Assembly (NCBI GenBank): GCA_026709225.1
Contig: JAPOTJ010000039.1
Span: 1 to 32,260, forward strand
DNA: 32,260 nt
Direction of reading: 5' to 3'
From: Gammaproteobacteria bacterium
Lineage (GTDB): Bacteria > Pseudomonadota > Gammaproteobacteria > Pseudomonadales > Azotimanducaceae
The number at the start of each line of letters is the position of its first letter. Position 1 is the first letter of the stretch. A model generated the notes under the pieces. That model searched no databases, was not told where the DNA came from, and saw only the letters and a list, made by a program, of their open reading frames with translations. A program made the position numbers and the translations under genes. Shown here piece by piece: positions 15,474 to 23,091 of this stretch.

Positions 15474-16448
15474 TCATATTTCGAGCGATTTCAAGCGCCG
15501 TCTGCACGCCCCTTGCGCACCGAGGGCGCCTATCAAGGCCGCCACGACAAGTATGAGCATGACAAGCGAAGCATCAAATCCGAGCGCGGACACGTCGATG
15601 CCGTAGCTGCCAAGAAACGCAAGCGCCGGTTCGCGCAGTACCAGAATGCCAATCGAGATCAGCATGGTGGCCACAAGGCCGCCGCCGAGCCCGTACAGGA
15701 CACCAAAGTAGATGAATGGCCGACGCATGAAGCGCGGCGTCGCCCCAACGAGGCTCATCACCTGCAATTCAGCCAGTCGCGATTCAATCACAAGGCGCAC
15801 TGAGCTTGCGGTGACCAGCAGTGCGCCGACACCAAAGAGCACCGCCAATATGAGGGACAGGCGCTCGACCAATTCCGAGAGCGCCAAGACGCGGTTCAGC
15901 CACAGCCCTTCGCTGACGACATCGCGCACCTCTTCAATGGACTCAAGTTCCTCGACTAGGCGCGCCATGTCGCTCGCGAGCAGGCCAGTCGCTGGCACAA
16001 GGTCGAAGGCGCTCGGCAGCGGATTGCTCGTCAAATCTTCAACGAGTGAGTCGAGGCCGATCAACTCACTGAATTGATCAAGCGCGGCATCGGGCGAGAC
16101 ATGAATCGCAGACTCGATGCGCACGTCCTCCTCAAGAAGGCTTTGCAGTGCCGTCACGCGCTCGCTTGTGATGCCAGCTTCCAAGTACAGGGTGACGCCC
16201 GGACTCGTGGACCATGGTCCGGTGATGAGCTGCAGTCCCGTTTGAATCAAGTACAGCCCGAGCGGCAGCGAGAGCGCGATGCCGATCAGCGTCCATGCGA
16301 GCAGGCTGGCGATGAGATTCTGTGTGATGTGCTCGAAGGATTCTCTGAACAGCAAAGCGTGTTCGCGCACCCACGCGATGATGCGTGCGCCAACGCCGCC
16401 ATCGCGCGGCGCTGATTGATTCCACAGCTCGGGCGTTGAGTCCTTCAT
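15474..16448 (-). CDS. ftsX: Cell division protein FtsX
   Basis: Permease-like subunit of the FtsEX complex at the division septum, which relays ATP hydrolysis to periplasmic cell-wall hydrolase activators. The 324-residue protein has a cytoplasmic N-terminus, TM1 near residues 48-70, a periplasmic loop to about 200 (TLYLEAGITSERVTALQ and LPSAFDLVPA), and three further helices to the end. The start ATGA overlaps the ftsE stop by 4 bases, giving coupled translation. The 3' end abuts the rpoH promoter/operator region. Confidence 0.92.
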   Translation of the reverse strand: MKDSTPELWNQSAPRDGGVGARIIAWVREHALLFRESFEHITQNLIASLLAWTLIGIALSLPLGLYLIQTGLQLITGPWSTSPGVTLYLEAGITSERVTALQSLLEEDVRIESAIHVSPDAALDQFSELIGLDSLVEDLTSNPLPSAFDLVPATGLLASDMARLVEELESIEEVRDVVSEGLWLNRVLALSELVERLSLILAVLFGVGALLVTASSVRLVIESRLAELQVMSLVGATPRFMRRPFIYFGVLYGLGGGLVATMLISIGILVLREPALAFLGSYGIDVSALGFDASLVMLILVVAALIGALGAQGACRRRLKSLEI

Positions 16449-17125
16449 GACTTCATGTGTCCGACAAGTTCACCTTCGCGAAGCTCAATGAATGGCGCCC
16501 CAAACGCCTCGATCAGCGCGAGGTCGTGGCTCGCGACGATGACCGTGGTGCCAATCTCGCGAAACTCACGAAACAGGCGCATGACACTCTTCGACATCTC
16601 CGGGTCCAAGTTGCCCGTTGGCTCGTCGGCGAGCAGCAGGCGCGGACGGTTGACGAGCGCGCGCGCGATGCCGACCCGCTGCTGCTCACCTGTGGACAGT
16701 TGTTCTGGAAACACATCGCCCTTGTCATCAAGCCCCATGATGGCGAGCGCATTGAGCGCACGCGACTCCATCAGCGCCCGTGACCGCCCGCTGATCCGCA
16801 AGGGCAGCATGACGTTGTCGAGTACCGTGCGAGCACTCAGCAAGTGGTGCTCCTGAAACACCACCCCAAGTTGCTGGCGAAAGCGCGGCAGCTGCCCGCC
16901 CTTCAGCGTTGCGAGATTGACATCGCCCACAACCACCTGCCCGTAGGTCGGCGGAAACTGATTCATGATGAGCCGCAGCAGGGTTGTTTTGCCTGCGCCG
17001 GAATGACCTGTGACGAAAGTGATGGTGCCGGGCTCGAAGGTGTGCGAGACGCTTTGCAGTGCGCCACGCGATCGGCCTACGAACTTTTTGGTGACTTCGG
17101 TCAACCGCACGCCAAGACCGAACAT
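16445..17125 (-). CDS. ftsE: Cell division ATP-binding protein FtsE
   Basis: ATPase subunit of FtsEX, 226 residues. Walker A GHSGAGKTTLL, Q-loop in FQEHHLLSARTVLDN, signature STGEQQRVGIARAL, Walker B RLLLADEPTGNLD and the switch His in VASHDLALI are all intact. I start at ATG 17125, one base after the ftsY stop, with GGAGGTGA about 8 bases upstream inside the end of ftsY. A further in-frame region upstream to 17170 is not needed by the family alignment. ATGA overlap with ftsX downstream. Confidence 0.93.
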   Translation of the reverse strand: MFGLGVRLTEVTKKFVGRSRGALQSVSHTFEPGTITFVTGHSGAGKTTLLRLIMNQFPPTYGQVVVGDVNLATLKGGQLPRFRQQLGVVFQEHHLLSARTVLDNVMLPLRISGRSRALMESRALNALAIMGLDDKGDVFPEQLSTGEQQRVGIARALVNRPRLLLADEPTGNLDPEMSKSVMRLFREFREIGTTVIVASHDLALIEAFGAPFIELREGELVGHMKS

Positions 17126-17126
17126 G

Positions 17127-18023
17127 CTATTCGTCACCTCCGAGAAGCGCGTCCACAAAGTCGCTCGCACTGAAGACTTGCAATGCGTCCATCTGCTCGC
17201 CGACGCCGATGAACTGCAATGGCAAAGGATGCTGCGCGGCGATGGAGAACACCATGCCGCCCTTGGCGCTGCCGTCGAGCTTTGTCAACACAAGACCTGT
17301 CACGCCGATTTCCTTGTCAAACGCTTCAATTTGCCGAAGCGCATTTTGGCCGGTGCCAGCGTCAATGACTTGCAGCACATGATGCGGTGCGCCGCTGTCG
17401 TGGCGGGCAGCAATGCGCTTGACCTTGGCGAGTTCCTGCATGAGATTGCTCTTGACGTGCTGGCGCCCGGCGGTGTCGGCGATGAGCACATCGGTGCCGC
17501 GAGCGCGCGCAGATTCTATGGCATCGTAAATCACCGCCGCCGAGTCCGCGCCTGCCTGCTGGCGCACCACAGGCACACCGAGCCGCTCTCCCCAAGTTTG
17601 CAATTGCTCACTCGCCGCCGCGCGAAAGGTGTCGCCTGCGGCGAGCATCACCGACTTGCCTTGAGAGGTGAAGCGATGCGCGAGCTTGGCGATGCTTGTC
17701 GTTTTGCCAACGCCGTTGACGCCGACCATGAGAATCACCGATGGCTGAGCGCGCCCAAGGGCGAACGGCTGTTGGATGCGCGAAAGCAAGTCGAGCGCGA
17801 CGCTTCGAAAGGCATCGCGAATGACTGCCGGGTCGTGCGTGCGCCGCCGCGGGAGCTTTCGCTCGATGGCATCAATCAACGCGTTCGTTGCCTGCGTGCC
17901 AGCATCAGCGAGTAGCAGGGACTCCTCGATCGCTTCAAGGCTGAGTTCGTGTTCCGCGCTTGAAATGTTGGCGTGCGTGAAACGCTCGCGCGTCCGCCGA
18001 AGAAGTTTTCGCAGCAGGCTCAC
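17127..18023 (-). CDS. ftsY: Signal recognition particle receptor FtsY
   Basis: SRP-receptor GTPase that docks ribosome-nascent chain complexes at the membrane. N domain (EAIEESLLLADAGTQAT) then G domain with GVNGVGKTTSIAKLA, the DTFRAAASEQL motif, IADTAGR, LTKLDGSAKGG and the closing GVGEQMDALQVF. I chose the GTG at 18023, which gives 298 residues and an amphipathic start (VSLLRKLLRRTRERF). The frame stays open to 18104 but those extra residues do not look like FtsY. This FtsY has essentially no acidic A domain, unlike the long enterobacterial form. rsmD starts divergently 60 bases away. Confidence 0.92.
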   Translation of the reverse strand: MSLLRKLLRRTRERFTHANISSAEHELSLEAIEESLLLADAGTQATNALIDAIERKLPRRRTHDPAVIRDAFRSVALDLLSRIQQPFALGRAQPSVILMVGVNGVGKTTSIAKLAHRFTSQGKSVMLAAGDTFRAAASEQLQTWGERLGVPVVRQQAGADSAAVIYDAIESARARGTDVLIADTAGRQHVKSNLMQELAKVKRIAARHDSGAPHHVLQVIDAGTGQNALRQIEAFDKEIGVTGLVLTKLDGSAKGGMVFSIAAQHPLPLQFIGVGEQMDALQVFSASDFVDALLGGDE

Positions 18024-18083
18024 TGCAACGCCGCCGTTTGGTGCAACATGGGCGTTCGAGAGTTTTTTGAAACGAGTTGGCGC

Positions 18084-18653
18084 ATGACAAGTCGCACAGG
18101 GCAAGTGCGCATTATCGGCGGTAAATGGAAAGGGCGAAAGGTGCGCTTCCCAGCGCTCGCAGACCTGCGCCCGACGCCGGCGCGATTGCGCGAGACGCTT
18201 TTTGGCTGGCTTGGCACACGAATCGTCAATGCGCGCTGCCTCGATTTGTGCGCCGGGTCAGGTGCGCTCGGCTTTGAGAGCCTGTCACGAGGCGCCGCGC
18301 ATGTTGATTTCGTCGAGCGGGATAGACGCGCCTCGGCAGCGCTTCGCACATCGATTGCCGCACTCGACGCGCCTGCCGCGCTGCGCTGCACGGATGCGAG
18401 AAAGTTCCTCGCGTCCGCAATTCGTCACGCGCAGCGCTGGGACATGATATTTCTCGACCCACCCTTTGGCAGCGGGCTGCACGATGCGTTGCTGATGGCA
18501 GCGCTCACCTGCTTGCGTGATGTGGATTCGCGGCTCTGCTTGGAACTGCCGGCGAAGCGGCGTCCAAGTGCGGGCATCGCGCTGTGCGAGCTGCGTCATG
18601 CGGATGCCGGTGATACCGCGCTGTGGCTGCTCGCGTTACCTGAAAGTGATTGA
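18084..18653 (+). CDS. rsmD: 16S rRNA (guanine966-N2)-methyltransferase
   Basis: SAM-dependent enzyme of 189 residues that modifies G966 of 16S rRNA. N-terminal RIIGGKWKGRKVRFP and LRPTPARLRETLFGWL, SAM motif LDLCAGSGALGFESLSRGA, and the catalytic DPPFGSG are all present. ATG at 18084 follows a weak GAG site. It is divergent from ftsY, the standard gammaproteobacterial arrangement, and is followed 36 bases later by coaD. Confidence 0.93.
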   Translation: MTSRTGQVRIIGGKWKGRKVRFPALADLRPTPARLRETLFGWLGTRIVNARCLDLCAGSGALGFESLSRGAAHVDFVERDRRASAALRTSIAALDAPAALRCTDARKFLASAIRHAQRWDMIFLDPPFGSGLHDALLMAALTCLRDVDSRLCLELPAKRRPSAGIALCELRHADAGDTALWLLALPESD

Positions 18654-18689
18654 TACCATAGCCGCGCCTTGGCAAGAGGAACGCGCCAA

Positions 18690-19160
18690 ATGATTAGTGT
18701 CGCCTATCCCGGCACCTTTAATCCGATCACCAACGGGCACACCGACCTGATTGAACGTGCGCTCGGCATTTTTGATCGCGTCGTGCTCGCCATCGGCACA
18801 TCGCACAGCAAGCATCCGGAGACGGAACTCGCCGAGCGCATTGCGCTGTGCTCGCGCGTGCTTGAGGGCTATGGCGACCGCGTCTCGGTGGAAGGCTTCA
18901 ACACGCTGCTCGTGGATTTTCTCGCCAAGCACGAGATTCGTTTCGTTCTTCGCGGCATCCGCGACTTGCAGGACTTCGAGTATGAATTTCAGATGTGCGA
19001 GATGAACAAAGCGCTCGCGCCGCACATCGAATACCTGTTTCTGCCGACTTCAAAGAACGTGTCCTTCATATCCTCCACACTTGTGCGCGAAATTGCTTCG
19101 TTTGGCGGTGACATACGCCCGTTCGTGCATCCAGCGGTAGCGGAAGCACTGATGTGGTAA
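18690..19160 (+). CDS. coaD: Phosphopantetheine adenylyltransferase
   Basis: Penultimate enzyme of coenzyme A synthesis: adds AMP to 4'-phosphopantetheine. The protein has 156 residues, normal for the family. It has the nucleotidyl-transferase signature YPGTFNPITNGHTDLIERA with the catalytic His in NGH, RGIRDLQDFEYEFQM, and the second ATP motif ISSTLVRE. The ATG at 18690 has AGAGGA about 10 bases upstream. Probably co-transcribed with rsmD. Confidence 0.95.
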   Translation: MISVAYPGTFNPITNGHTDLIERALGIFDRVVLAIGTSHSKHPETELAERIALCSRVLEGYGDRVSVEGFNTLLVDFLAKHEIRFVLRGIRDLQDFEYEFQMCEMNKALAPHIEYLFLPTSKNVSFISSTLVREIASFGGDIRPFVHPAVAEALMW

Positions 19161-19346
19161 AGGGGCGTTGTTCTAAGGATATTGAGCAGAAGCGCTGTCA
19201 GGGCGTGCCGTGCTTTCTTCGTTGCAGCATCGCGGCGGCGCTGGGGCGAGGCGGACAGGGAGTTCTGCCGTGACCTGACCCTGTGGGCGTACAAGGTGCT
19301 GTGGCCGCCCAAGACATACAAAGAAGCAGACCGAGAGGAGATGCTG

Positions 19347-19502
19347 ATGAACTGGATGGAAGAGTTCCCCGATGTGGTGGAGGGAATAAGGAAGGATATT
19401 ATGGAGCTACGCTTCGAGCAGGTTTCGGATTGGGTCGTTGACTGCGAGAGCGAAGAAGAGCTTCTCTCAAAGCTTCCGAACGGACGCGGCGCAGGCTGCT
19501 AG
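19347..19502 (+). CDS. Small acidic hypothetical protein
   Basis: A 51-residue reading frame beginning MNWMEEFPDVVEGIRKD, acidic and without a membrane segment. The ATG is preceded by GAGAGGAG with an ideal spacer, the main support. The same frame is open back to a TTG at 19182 (106 residues), where the upstream part is Arg-rich. No family recognised; it could be chance. Confidence 0.3.
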   Translation: MNWMEEFPDVVEGIRKDIMELRFEQVSDWVVDCESEEELLSKLPNGRGAGC

Positions 19503-19976
19503 CGAAACTTTGCCTCAATCCGAACCCGCGTGGCAGGCCCCACGCAATGAGGAATGACGCGGCCAGCGCACGCCTGAGGGCCTCCCGAAGGGCGCTTCAC
19601 GTGGTTGTGGAGACGATTTCATTGGGTTTCTCGTGAAGAATTGTGCCAGAGTGTCGCTCCCGATCCAGCGAGAAGTGAAGCGCTGAGCGCGGTAGACTTG
19701 ATCAGACCTTCCTTAAGCCTGTTATGATGCGCACCGGGATGCCGTAGGAGCAAAAGGACTTGTTGGATCCGGTCTTCGTAGACTTCTCAGATAGACTGGC
19801 CTTGCAAAAGGTTAGCTGTCAAGGTGCGCTTTTCCCAGCGCATCAGCATCAAAGCATAATTCCTCGGCTCCTTACTTCTTTGATTTCTTCCAGTTGGAGA
19901 AATTCACCGGTATAAAACGAGTCACAATAGCCATCGAACTAAGCAATGACCCATTGCTGATACAGGAGGTACCTCT
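19503..19976 (+). other. Sparse stretch with possible decayed partner of the XRE gene
   Basis: No intact gene seen. Two overlapping frames look like a frame-broken small gene: one from TTG 19760 (behind TAGGAG) reading LDPVFVDFSDRLALQKV and ending at 19905, and another ending EKFTGIKRVTIAIELSND then a stop at 19979 that overlaps the next ATG (ATGA). A single frameshift between them would yield one protein of roughly 70 residues coupled to the antitoxin-like gene. No toxin family is recognised. Confidence 0.25.
19698..19728 (+). promoter_or_regulatory. Possible sigma-70 promoter
   Basis: TTGATC at 19698-19703 and TATGAT at 19723-19728 with a 19-base spacer. It points toward the XRE gene and the broken frame before it. 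Hexamers are good but the spacer is long. Confidence 0.3.
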
Positions 19977-20414
19977 ATGATACTCAGCGAAAAACAGCTC
20001 GGCATTACTCGACGAGAGAAAGAGAAACTTGAGCAAGCCTTGGCATCCTTGCGAGCATCCAATGATGCCGGAAATTCGGTGCGCCAAGCCGAGATCGACG
20101 CGCTTGAAGCGCAGATCGAGGAGATGGAGACGTTGATGTCGGAATACGTGCAGCTGAAAAGAGGCGGCATTGTTGCGGGCAAGTTCAGGTCATTTGACGA
20201 CTTTTCGACGGCCTTGGTACAGGCGCGAATTGTGTCGGGCATGAGCCAGACGGATCTCGGGGCCGCCCTTGGCGTCAAGCCGCAACAGATCCAGCGCTAT
20301 GAATCCACTCGCTATATGGGTGCGAGCCTCGCAAGACTGATGGAGGTCGCGCGTATCCTGAAGCTCAAGGTTGTTACGGAATACAAGCTCAGCTGGTTCA
20401 GGCGCTGGCGCTAG
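19977..20414 (+). CDS. XRE-family HTH regulator with N-terminal coiled coil (antitoxin-like)
   Basis: DNA-binding protein of 145 residues. Residues 10-65 form a charged coiled coil ([35 protein letters not shown]), and residues about 80-130 form an XRE-type HTH ([31 protein letters not shown]). The start is certain: AGGAGGT lies 6 bases before the ATG. Proteins of this shape often act as antitoxin or autorepressor beside a small toxin gene, but the upstream partner here looks broken. Its 3' end overlaps lipB by 17 bases, tail to tail. Confidence 0.75.
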   Translation: MILSEKQLGITRREKEKLEQALASLRASNDAGNSVRQAEIDALEAQIEEMETLMSEYVQLKRGGIVAGKFRSFDDFSTALVQARIVSGMSQTDLGAALGVKPQQIQRYESTRYMGASLARLMEVARILKLKVVTEYKLSWFRRWR

Positions 20415-21078
20415 CCGCTTCAATTCCTGTGGCGCAGGCGGCCGCCACTTTGTGCGACACCCGATCAAGGCTTGCACACGATGCCGTGAGCGCTTTCATG
20501 TGCGTCATGCGCAAACCCGATATGCCGCACGGGTGAATGCGCGAGAAAGGCTCGAGATCCATATTCACATTGAGCGCCAGGCCGTGGTAGCTGCAGCCTT
20601 TTCGGATGCGAAGGCCGAGTGACGCGATCTTCTCTTCGCCGACGTACACGCCGGGCGCGCCTTGCCGACAGACGGCTTTGATGGCATAGCCATCGAGCAC
20701 TTCAATAATCGAGTCCTGAATCAGATTGACGAGCGAACGGATGCCGAGGCCGGCGCGCGGCAAATCAACAAGCAGATAGACCACAGCTTGACCGGGGCCG
20801 TGATAGGTGACTTGCCCGCCGCGGTCGCATTGCACGACGGGGATGTCGCCAAGGGACAAAAGATGTTCGGCACGGCCGGCTTGGCCTTGGGTGAATACCG
20901 GCGCATGCTCGGTGACCCAAATCTCGTCGTCGGTTGCTGCGCGCGTCTCGCTCGCGGTGCGTGCGAGGGTGAAAGCCTGCATTGCGTGGAAGACTTCAAT
21001 GAAATCAGTTTGCCCGAGGAGCCTGATTTGGACACCCGCATCCCCCCCAAGAAGGGAAGCGGATCTAGGCGTCTTCAA
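20398..21078 (-). CDS. lipB: Octanoyltransferase
   Basis: Transfers octanoate from acyl carrier protein to lipoyl domains, the first step of lipoate synthesis. Motifs: [31 protein letters not shown], the catalytic Cys/Lys region [22 protein letters not shown], and [14 protein letters not shown] with HPCG. The core aligns from about [11 protein letters not shown], but no ATG, GTG or TTG lies close to that point in frame. The nearest upstream start is TTG 21078 inside the dacA end (226 residues); GTG 21087 and ATG 21108 are alternatives. A run of seven G lies between, at 21042-21048, and an out-of-frame ATG sits at 21041. Operon with dacA. Confidence 0.88.
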   Translation of the reverse strand: MKTPRSASLLGGDAGVQIRLLGQTDFIEVFHAMQAFTLARTASETRAATDDEIWVTEHAPVFTQGQAGRAEHLLSLGDIPVVQCDRGGQVTYHGPGQAVVYLLVDLPRAGLGIRSLVNLIQDSIIEVLDGYAIKAVCRQGAPGVYVGEEKIASLGLRIRKGCSYHGLALNVNMDLEPFSRIHPCGISGLRMTHMKALTASCASLDRVSHKVAAACATGIEAASASA

Positions 21079-22237
21079 AGAGGTCACGGAAGAAGAGGAC
21101 GAATCCATCGTACACGCGCTCCAGGAAACTCGACTGCTCGACTTCGCCGAGCGCAATCAGAGGCAGCGTCAGCACGTCTTCCTCATCGAGCCGAAAGACG
21201 ACGCTGCCGACTTCCTGATCTCGTGCGATGGGTGCCTCGAGCACTTCCGGCACTTCAAAGTTCATGCGTATGTCAGACTTTCGTCCGCGCGCGATGGTCA
21301 CAATGGGCGACCTCGGCACACCGAGGTTCACTTGGCTTTCAGTGCCGTACCACACAGGCGATGTGGTGAGCGGCACTCTTGGGTCGATGATTCTCGTCGT
21401 TTCGTGAAAGTTGAAGCCCCACGTCAGCAGGCTGCGAACAGCGCGCGTGCGCGCCGATGTGCTCGCGGTTTTCAGCACAACGGCGATCAATCGCATGTTG
21501 CGCTCGACCGAAGAGGCTACCAAGCAGTAGCCGGCGTTGCTCGTGAATCCTGTCTTGATGCCATCGACACCCCGACCTTCAAGCAGCAGGGAGTTGCGGT
21601 TCGCCTGTTTGATATCGTTGTAGGTGAACTCGGTCTCCGAGTAGTACTTGTAGTGGTCGGGAAAGTCCTCAATCAAATGCTGGCTCAAAATGAAAAGATC
21701 GCGCGCCGTCGTGTATTGCTGCGGGTCCTCTAGCCCGGTGGAGTTCACATAATGTGTGCTTGTCATGCCAAGCGCCGCCGCCTTGGCGTTCATCATGTTG
21801 GCAAACGCCTCTTCGGTGCCAGCGATATACTCGGCCACGGCAATGCTGGCATCGTTGCCGGACTGAATGATGATGCCGCGAAGCAAATCCTCAAGCATCA
21901 CCTGCGTCCCCTCGCGAATGAACATGCGCGACCCTTCCGCCCGCCATGCCTTGACGCTGATCGGCACCATGTCGGTTGGTGCGAAGCGACCAAGATTCAT
22001 CTGCTCCGCGGCAATCAAGCTGGTCATGATTTTGGTGAGACTCGCTGGCGCAAGACGCTCGTCTGCGTTGCTCGAAGCGATAATCTGGTTCGAACCCGCA
22101 TCGCCAAGCAGCCAAGCGCCTGCTGGCACCTGGGGTGCCCTCGGCGTCATGGCCGGCGTCTGGGCGTGAACGAAGGCTTCGCTGGCGAGGGCGAGCATTG
22201 CGACGAGGGCTGCGAGCATCAGCGGAGGTCGGTGCAT
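21065..22237 (-). CDS. dacA: D-alanyl-D-alanine carboxypeptidase (PBP5/6 type)
   Basis: Low-molecular-weight penicillin-binding protein of 390 residues that trims the terminal D-Ala of peptidoglycan pentapeptides. A signal peptide ([20 protein letters not shown]) exports it. The catalytic motifs are S66-L-T-K69, S126-G-N128 and K228-T-G230. After the transpeptidase domain comes the PBP5 C-terminal beta domain and a terminal amphipathic helix ([19 protein letters not shown]) for membrane attachment. It follows rlpA by 20 bases, the usual gammaproteobacterial order, but the ybeD-type gene often found before lipB is absent. Confidence 0.93.
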   Translation of the reverse strand: MHRPPLMLAALVAMLALASEAFVHAQTPAMTPRAPQVPAGAWLLGDAGSNQIIASSNADERLAPASLTKIMTSLIAAEQMNLGRFAPTDMVPISVKAWRAEGSRMFIREGTQVMLEDLLRGIIIQSGNDASIAVAEYIAGTEEAFANMMNAKAAALGMTSTHYVNSTGLEDPQQYTTARDLFILSQHLIEDFPDHYKYYSETEFTYNDIKQANRNSLLLEGRGVDGIKTGFTSNAGYCLVASSVERNMRLIAVVLKTASTSARTRAVRSLLTWGFNFHETTRIIDPRVPLTTSPVWYGTESQVNLGVPRSPIVTIARGRKSDIRMNFEVPEVLEAPIARDQEVGSVVFRLDEEDVLTLPLIALGEVEQSSFLERVYDGFVLFFRDLFEDA

Positions 22238-22257
22238 GGAAGAATATCCCGTTGGGT

Positions 22258-23091
22258 TTAGTCGATGATCAGTGCGCGAATGCCGAGGCGTGATCGAAGC
22301 TTGCGCTTTGCGCTCTCGGCTTCTGAGCGCGTCGCGAACGGGCCGACCAGCACGCGAAACAGGTTGCCAGCGAGCGAGCGCTCGGTCGAAATGCGGCCGA
22401 TGTCTTTTGCTTTGATTCGCGCTTCAAGCTGCGCCGCGTTGCTTCGTTCCCTGAAGGCACCTGCCTGCACGAAGTAGCGCGTCTGTTGTGCTGTGGTGCT
22501 TCTTGAAAATCGAGACGGCTTCTCTAGCGGGATGGCTTCCACGCGCACCTTCGCCGTGCCGGCGGGAAATACGCCGAGCCGGACGGCGGCAGCATATGAC
22601 AGGTCGATGATGCGGCCTTCCTTGAAAGGGCCGCGGTCATTGACGCGCACGACGAGTGTGCGCTTGTTTTCTAGATTGGTGACCTTCACCCAAGTCGGCA
22701 ATGGCAGCGACCGGTGCGCCGCGCTGAGCTGATAGACATCGTAGATTTCGCCCGACGATGTCTTGCGACCATGAAACTTGGTGCCGTACCAAGAGGCGAT
22801 GCCGGTTTCGTCATAGCCATCCGCAGTGCTCAGCACATGATAGGTCTTGCCGAACACTTCATACGGGCTGTGGTTGCCGAGCTTTGCTCGAGGTTCCCAT
22901 TTCGGCTGGGATTCCGCTACTTCCATGACCTTGGAGATCGGCCGGCTCGGAATGCCATCTGCTTCCGCATCGCGTCCTCCGGAGAGGCGCGTACAGCCCG
23001 ACAGTAAAACGGCTGTCAGAATGGCGCCGACCGCTTGGATTTGCAGCCGCGAATTCCTACGACGCAGGCCCCTAGACGATGCGCGAGTCAT
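22258..23091 (-). CDS. rlpA: RlpA septal lytic transglycosylase lipoprotein
   Basis: Outer-membrane lipoprotein of 277 residues with a double-psi beta-barrel (ETGIASWYGTKFHGRKTSSGE, LVVRVNDRGPF) and a C-terminal SPOR domain (RYFVQAGAFRERSNAAQLEARI) that binds denuded septal glycan. The lipobox LLSGC places the lipidated cysteine at residue 33. Residues 7-18 (RGLRRRNSRLQI) are encoded by a dispersed REP-like repeat arm, and the start lies inside the acyl-CoA synthetase gene (20-base overlap). The basic repeat-derived residues happen to suit a signal-peptide n-region. No later start keeps a full signal peptide. Confidence 0.9.
   Translation of the reverse strand: MTRASSRGLRRRNSRLQIQAVGAILTAVLLSGCTRLSGGRDAEADGIPSRPISKVMEVAESQPKWEPRAKLGNHSPYEVFGKTYHVLSTADGYDETGIASWYGTKFHGRKTSSGEIYDVYQLSAAHRSLPLPTWVKVTNLENKRTLVVRVNDRGPFKEGRIIDLSYAAAVRLGVFPAGTAKVRVEAIPLEKPSRFSRSTTAQQTRYFVQAGAFRERSNAAQLEARIKAKDIGRISTERSLAGNLFRVLVGPFATRSEAESAKRKLRSRLGIRALIID
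23037..23075. repeat. REP-like repeat arm inside the acs/rlpA junction
   Basis: These 39 bases match the right arm of the inverted-repeat element at 30494-30532 at 36 of 39 positions, including the terminal CTAG (23072-23075). They encode rlpA residues 7-18 and provide the TAG stop of the acyl-CoA synthetase. Only one arm is present; the second arm is not visible beyond it. Confidence 0.7.

Noticed and set aside
20662..21733. Long plus-strand frames opposite lipB and dacA
   Set aside because: Low-complexity translations; the minus-strand genes carry all catalytic motifs.
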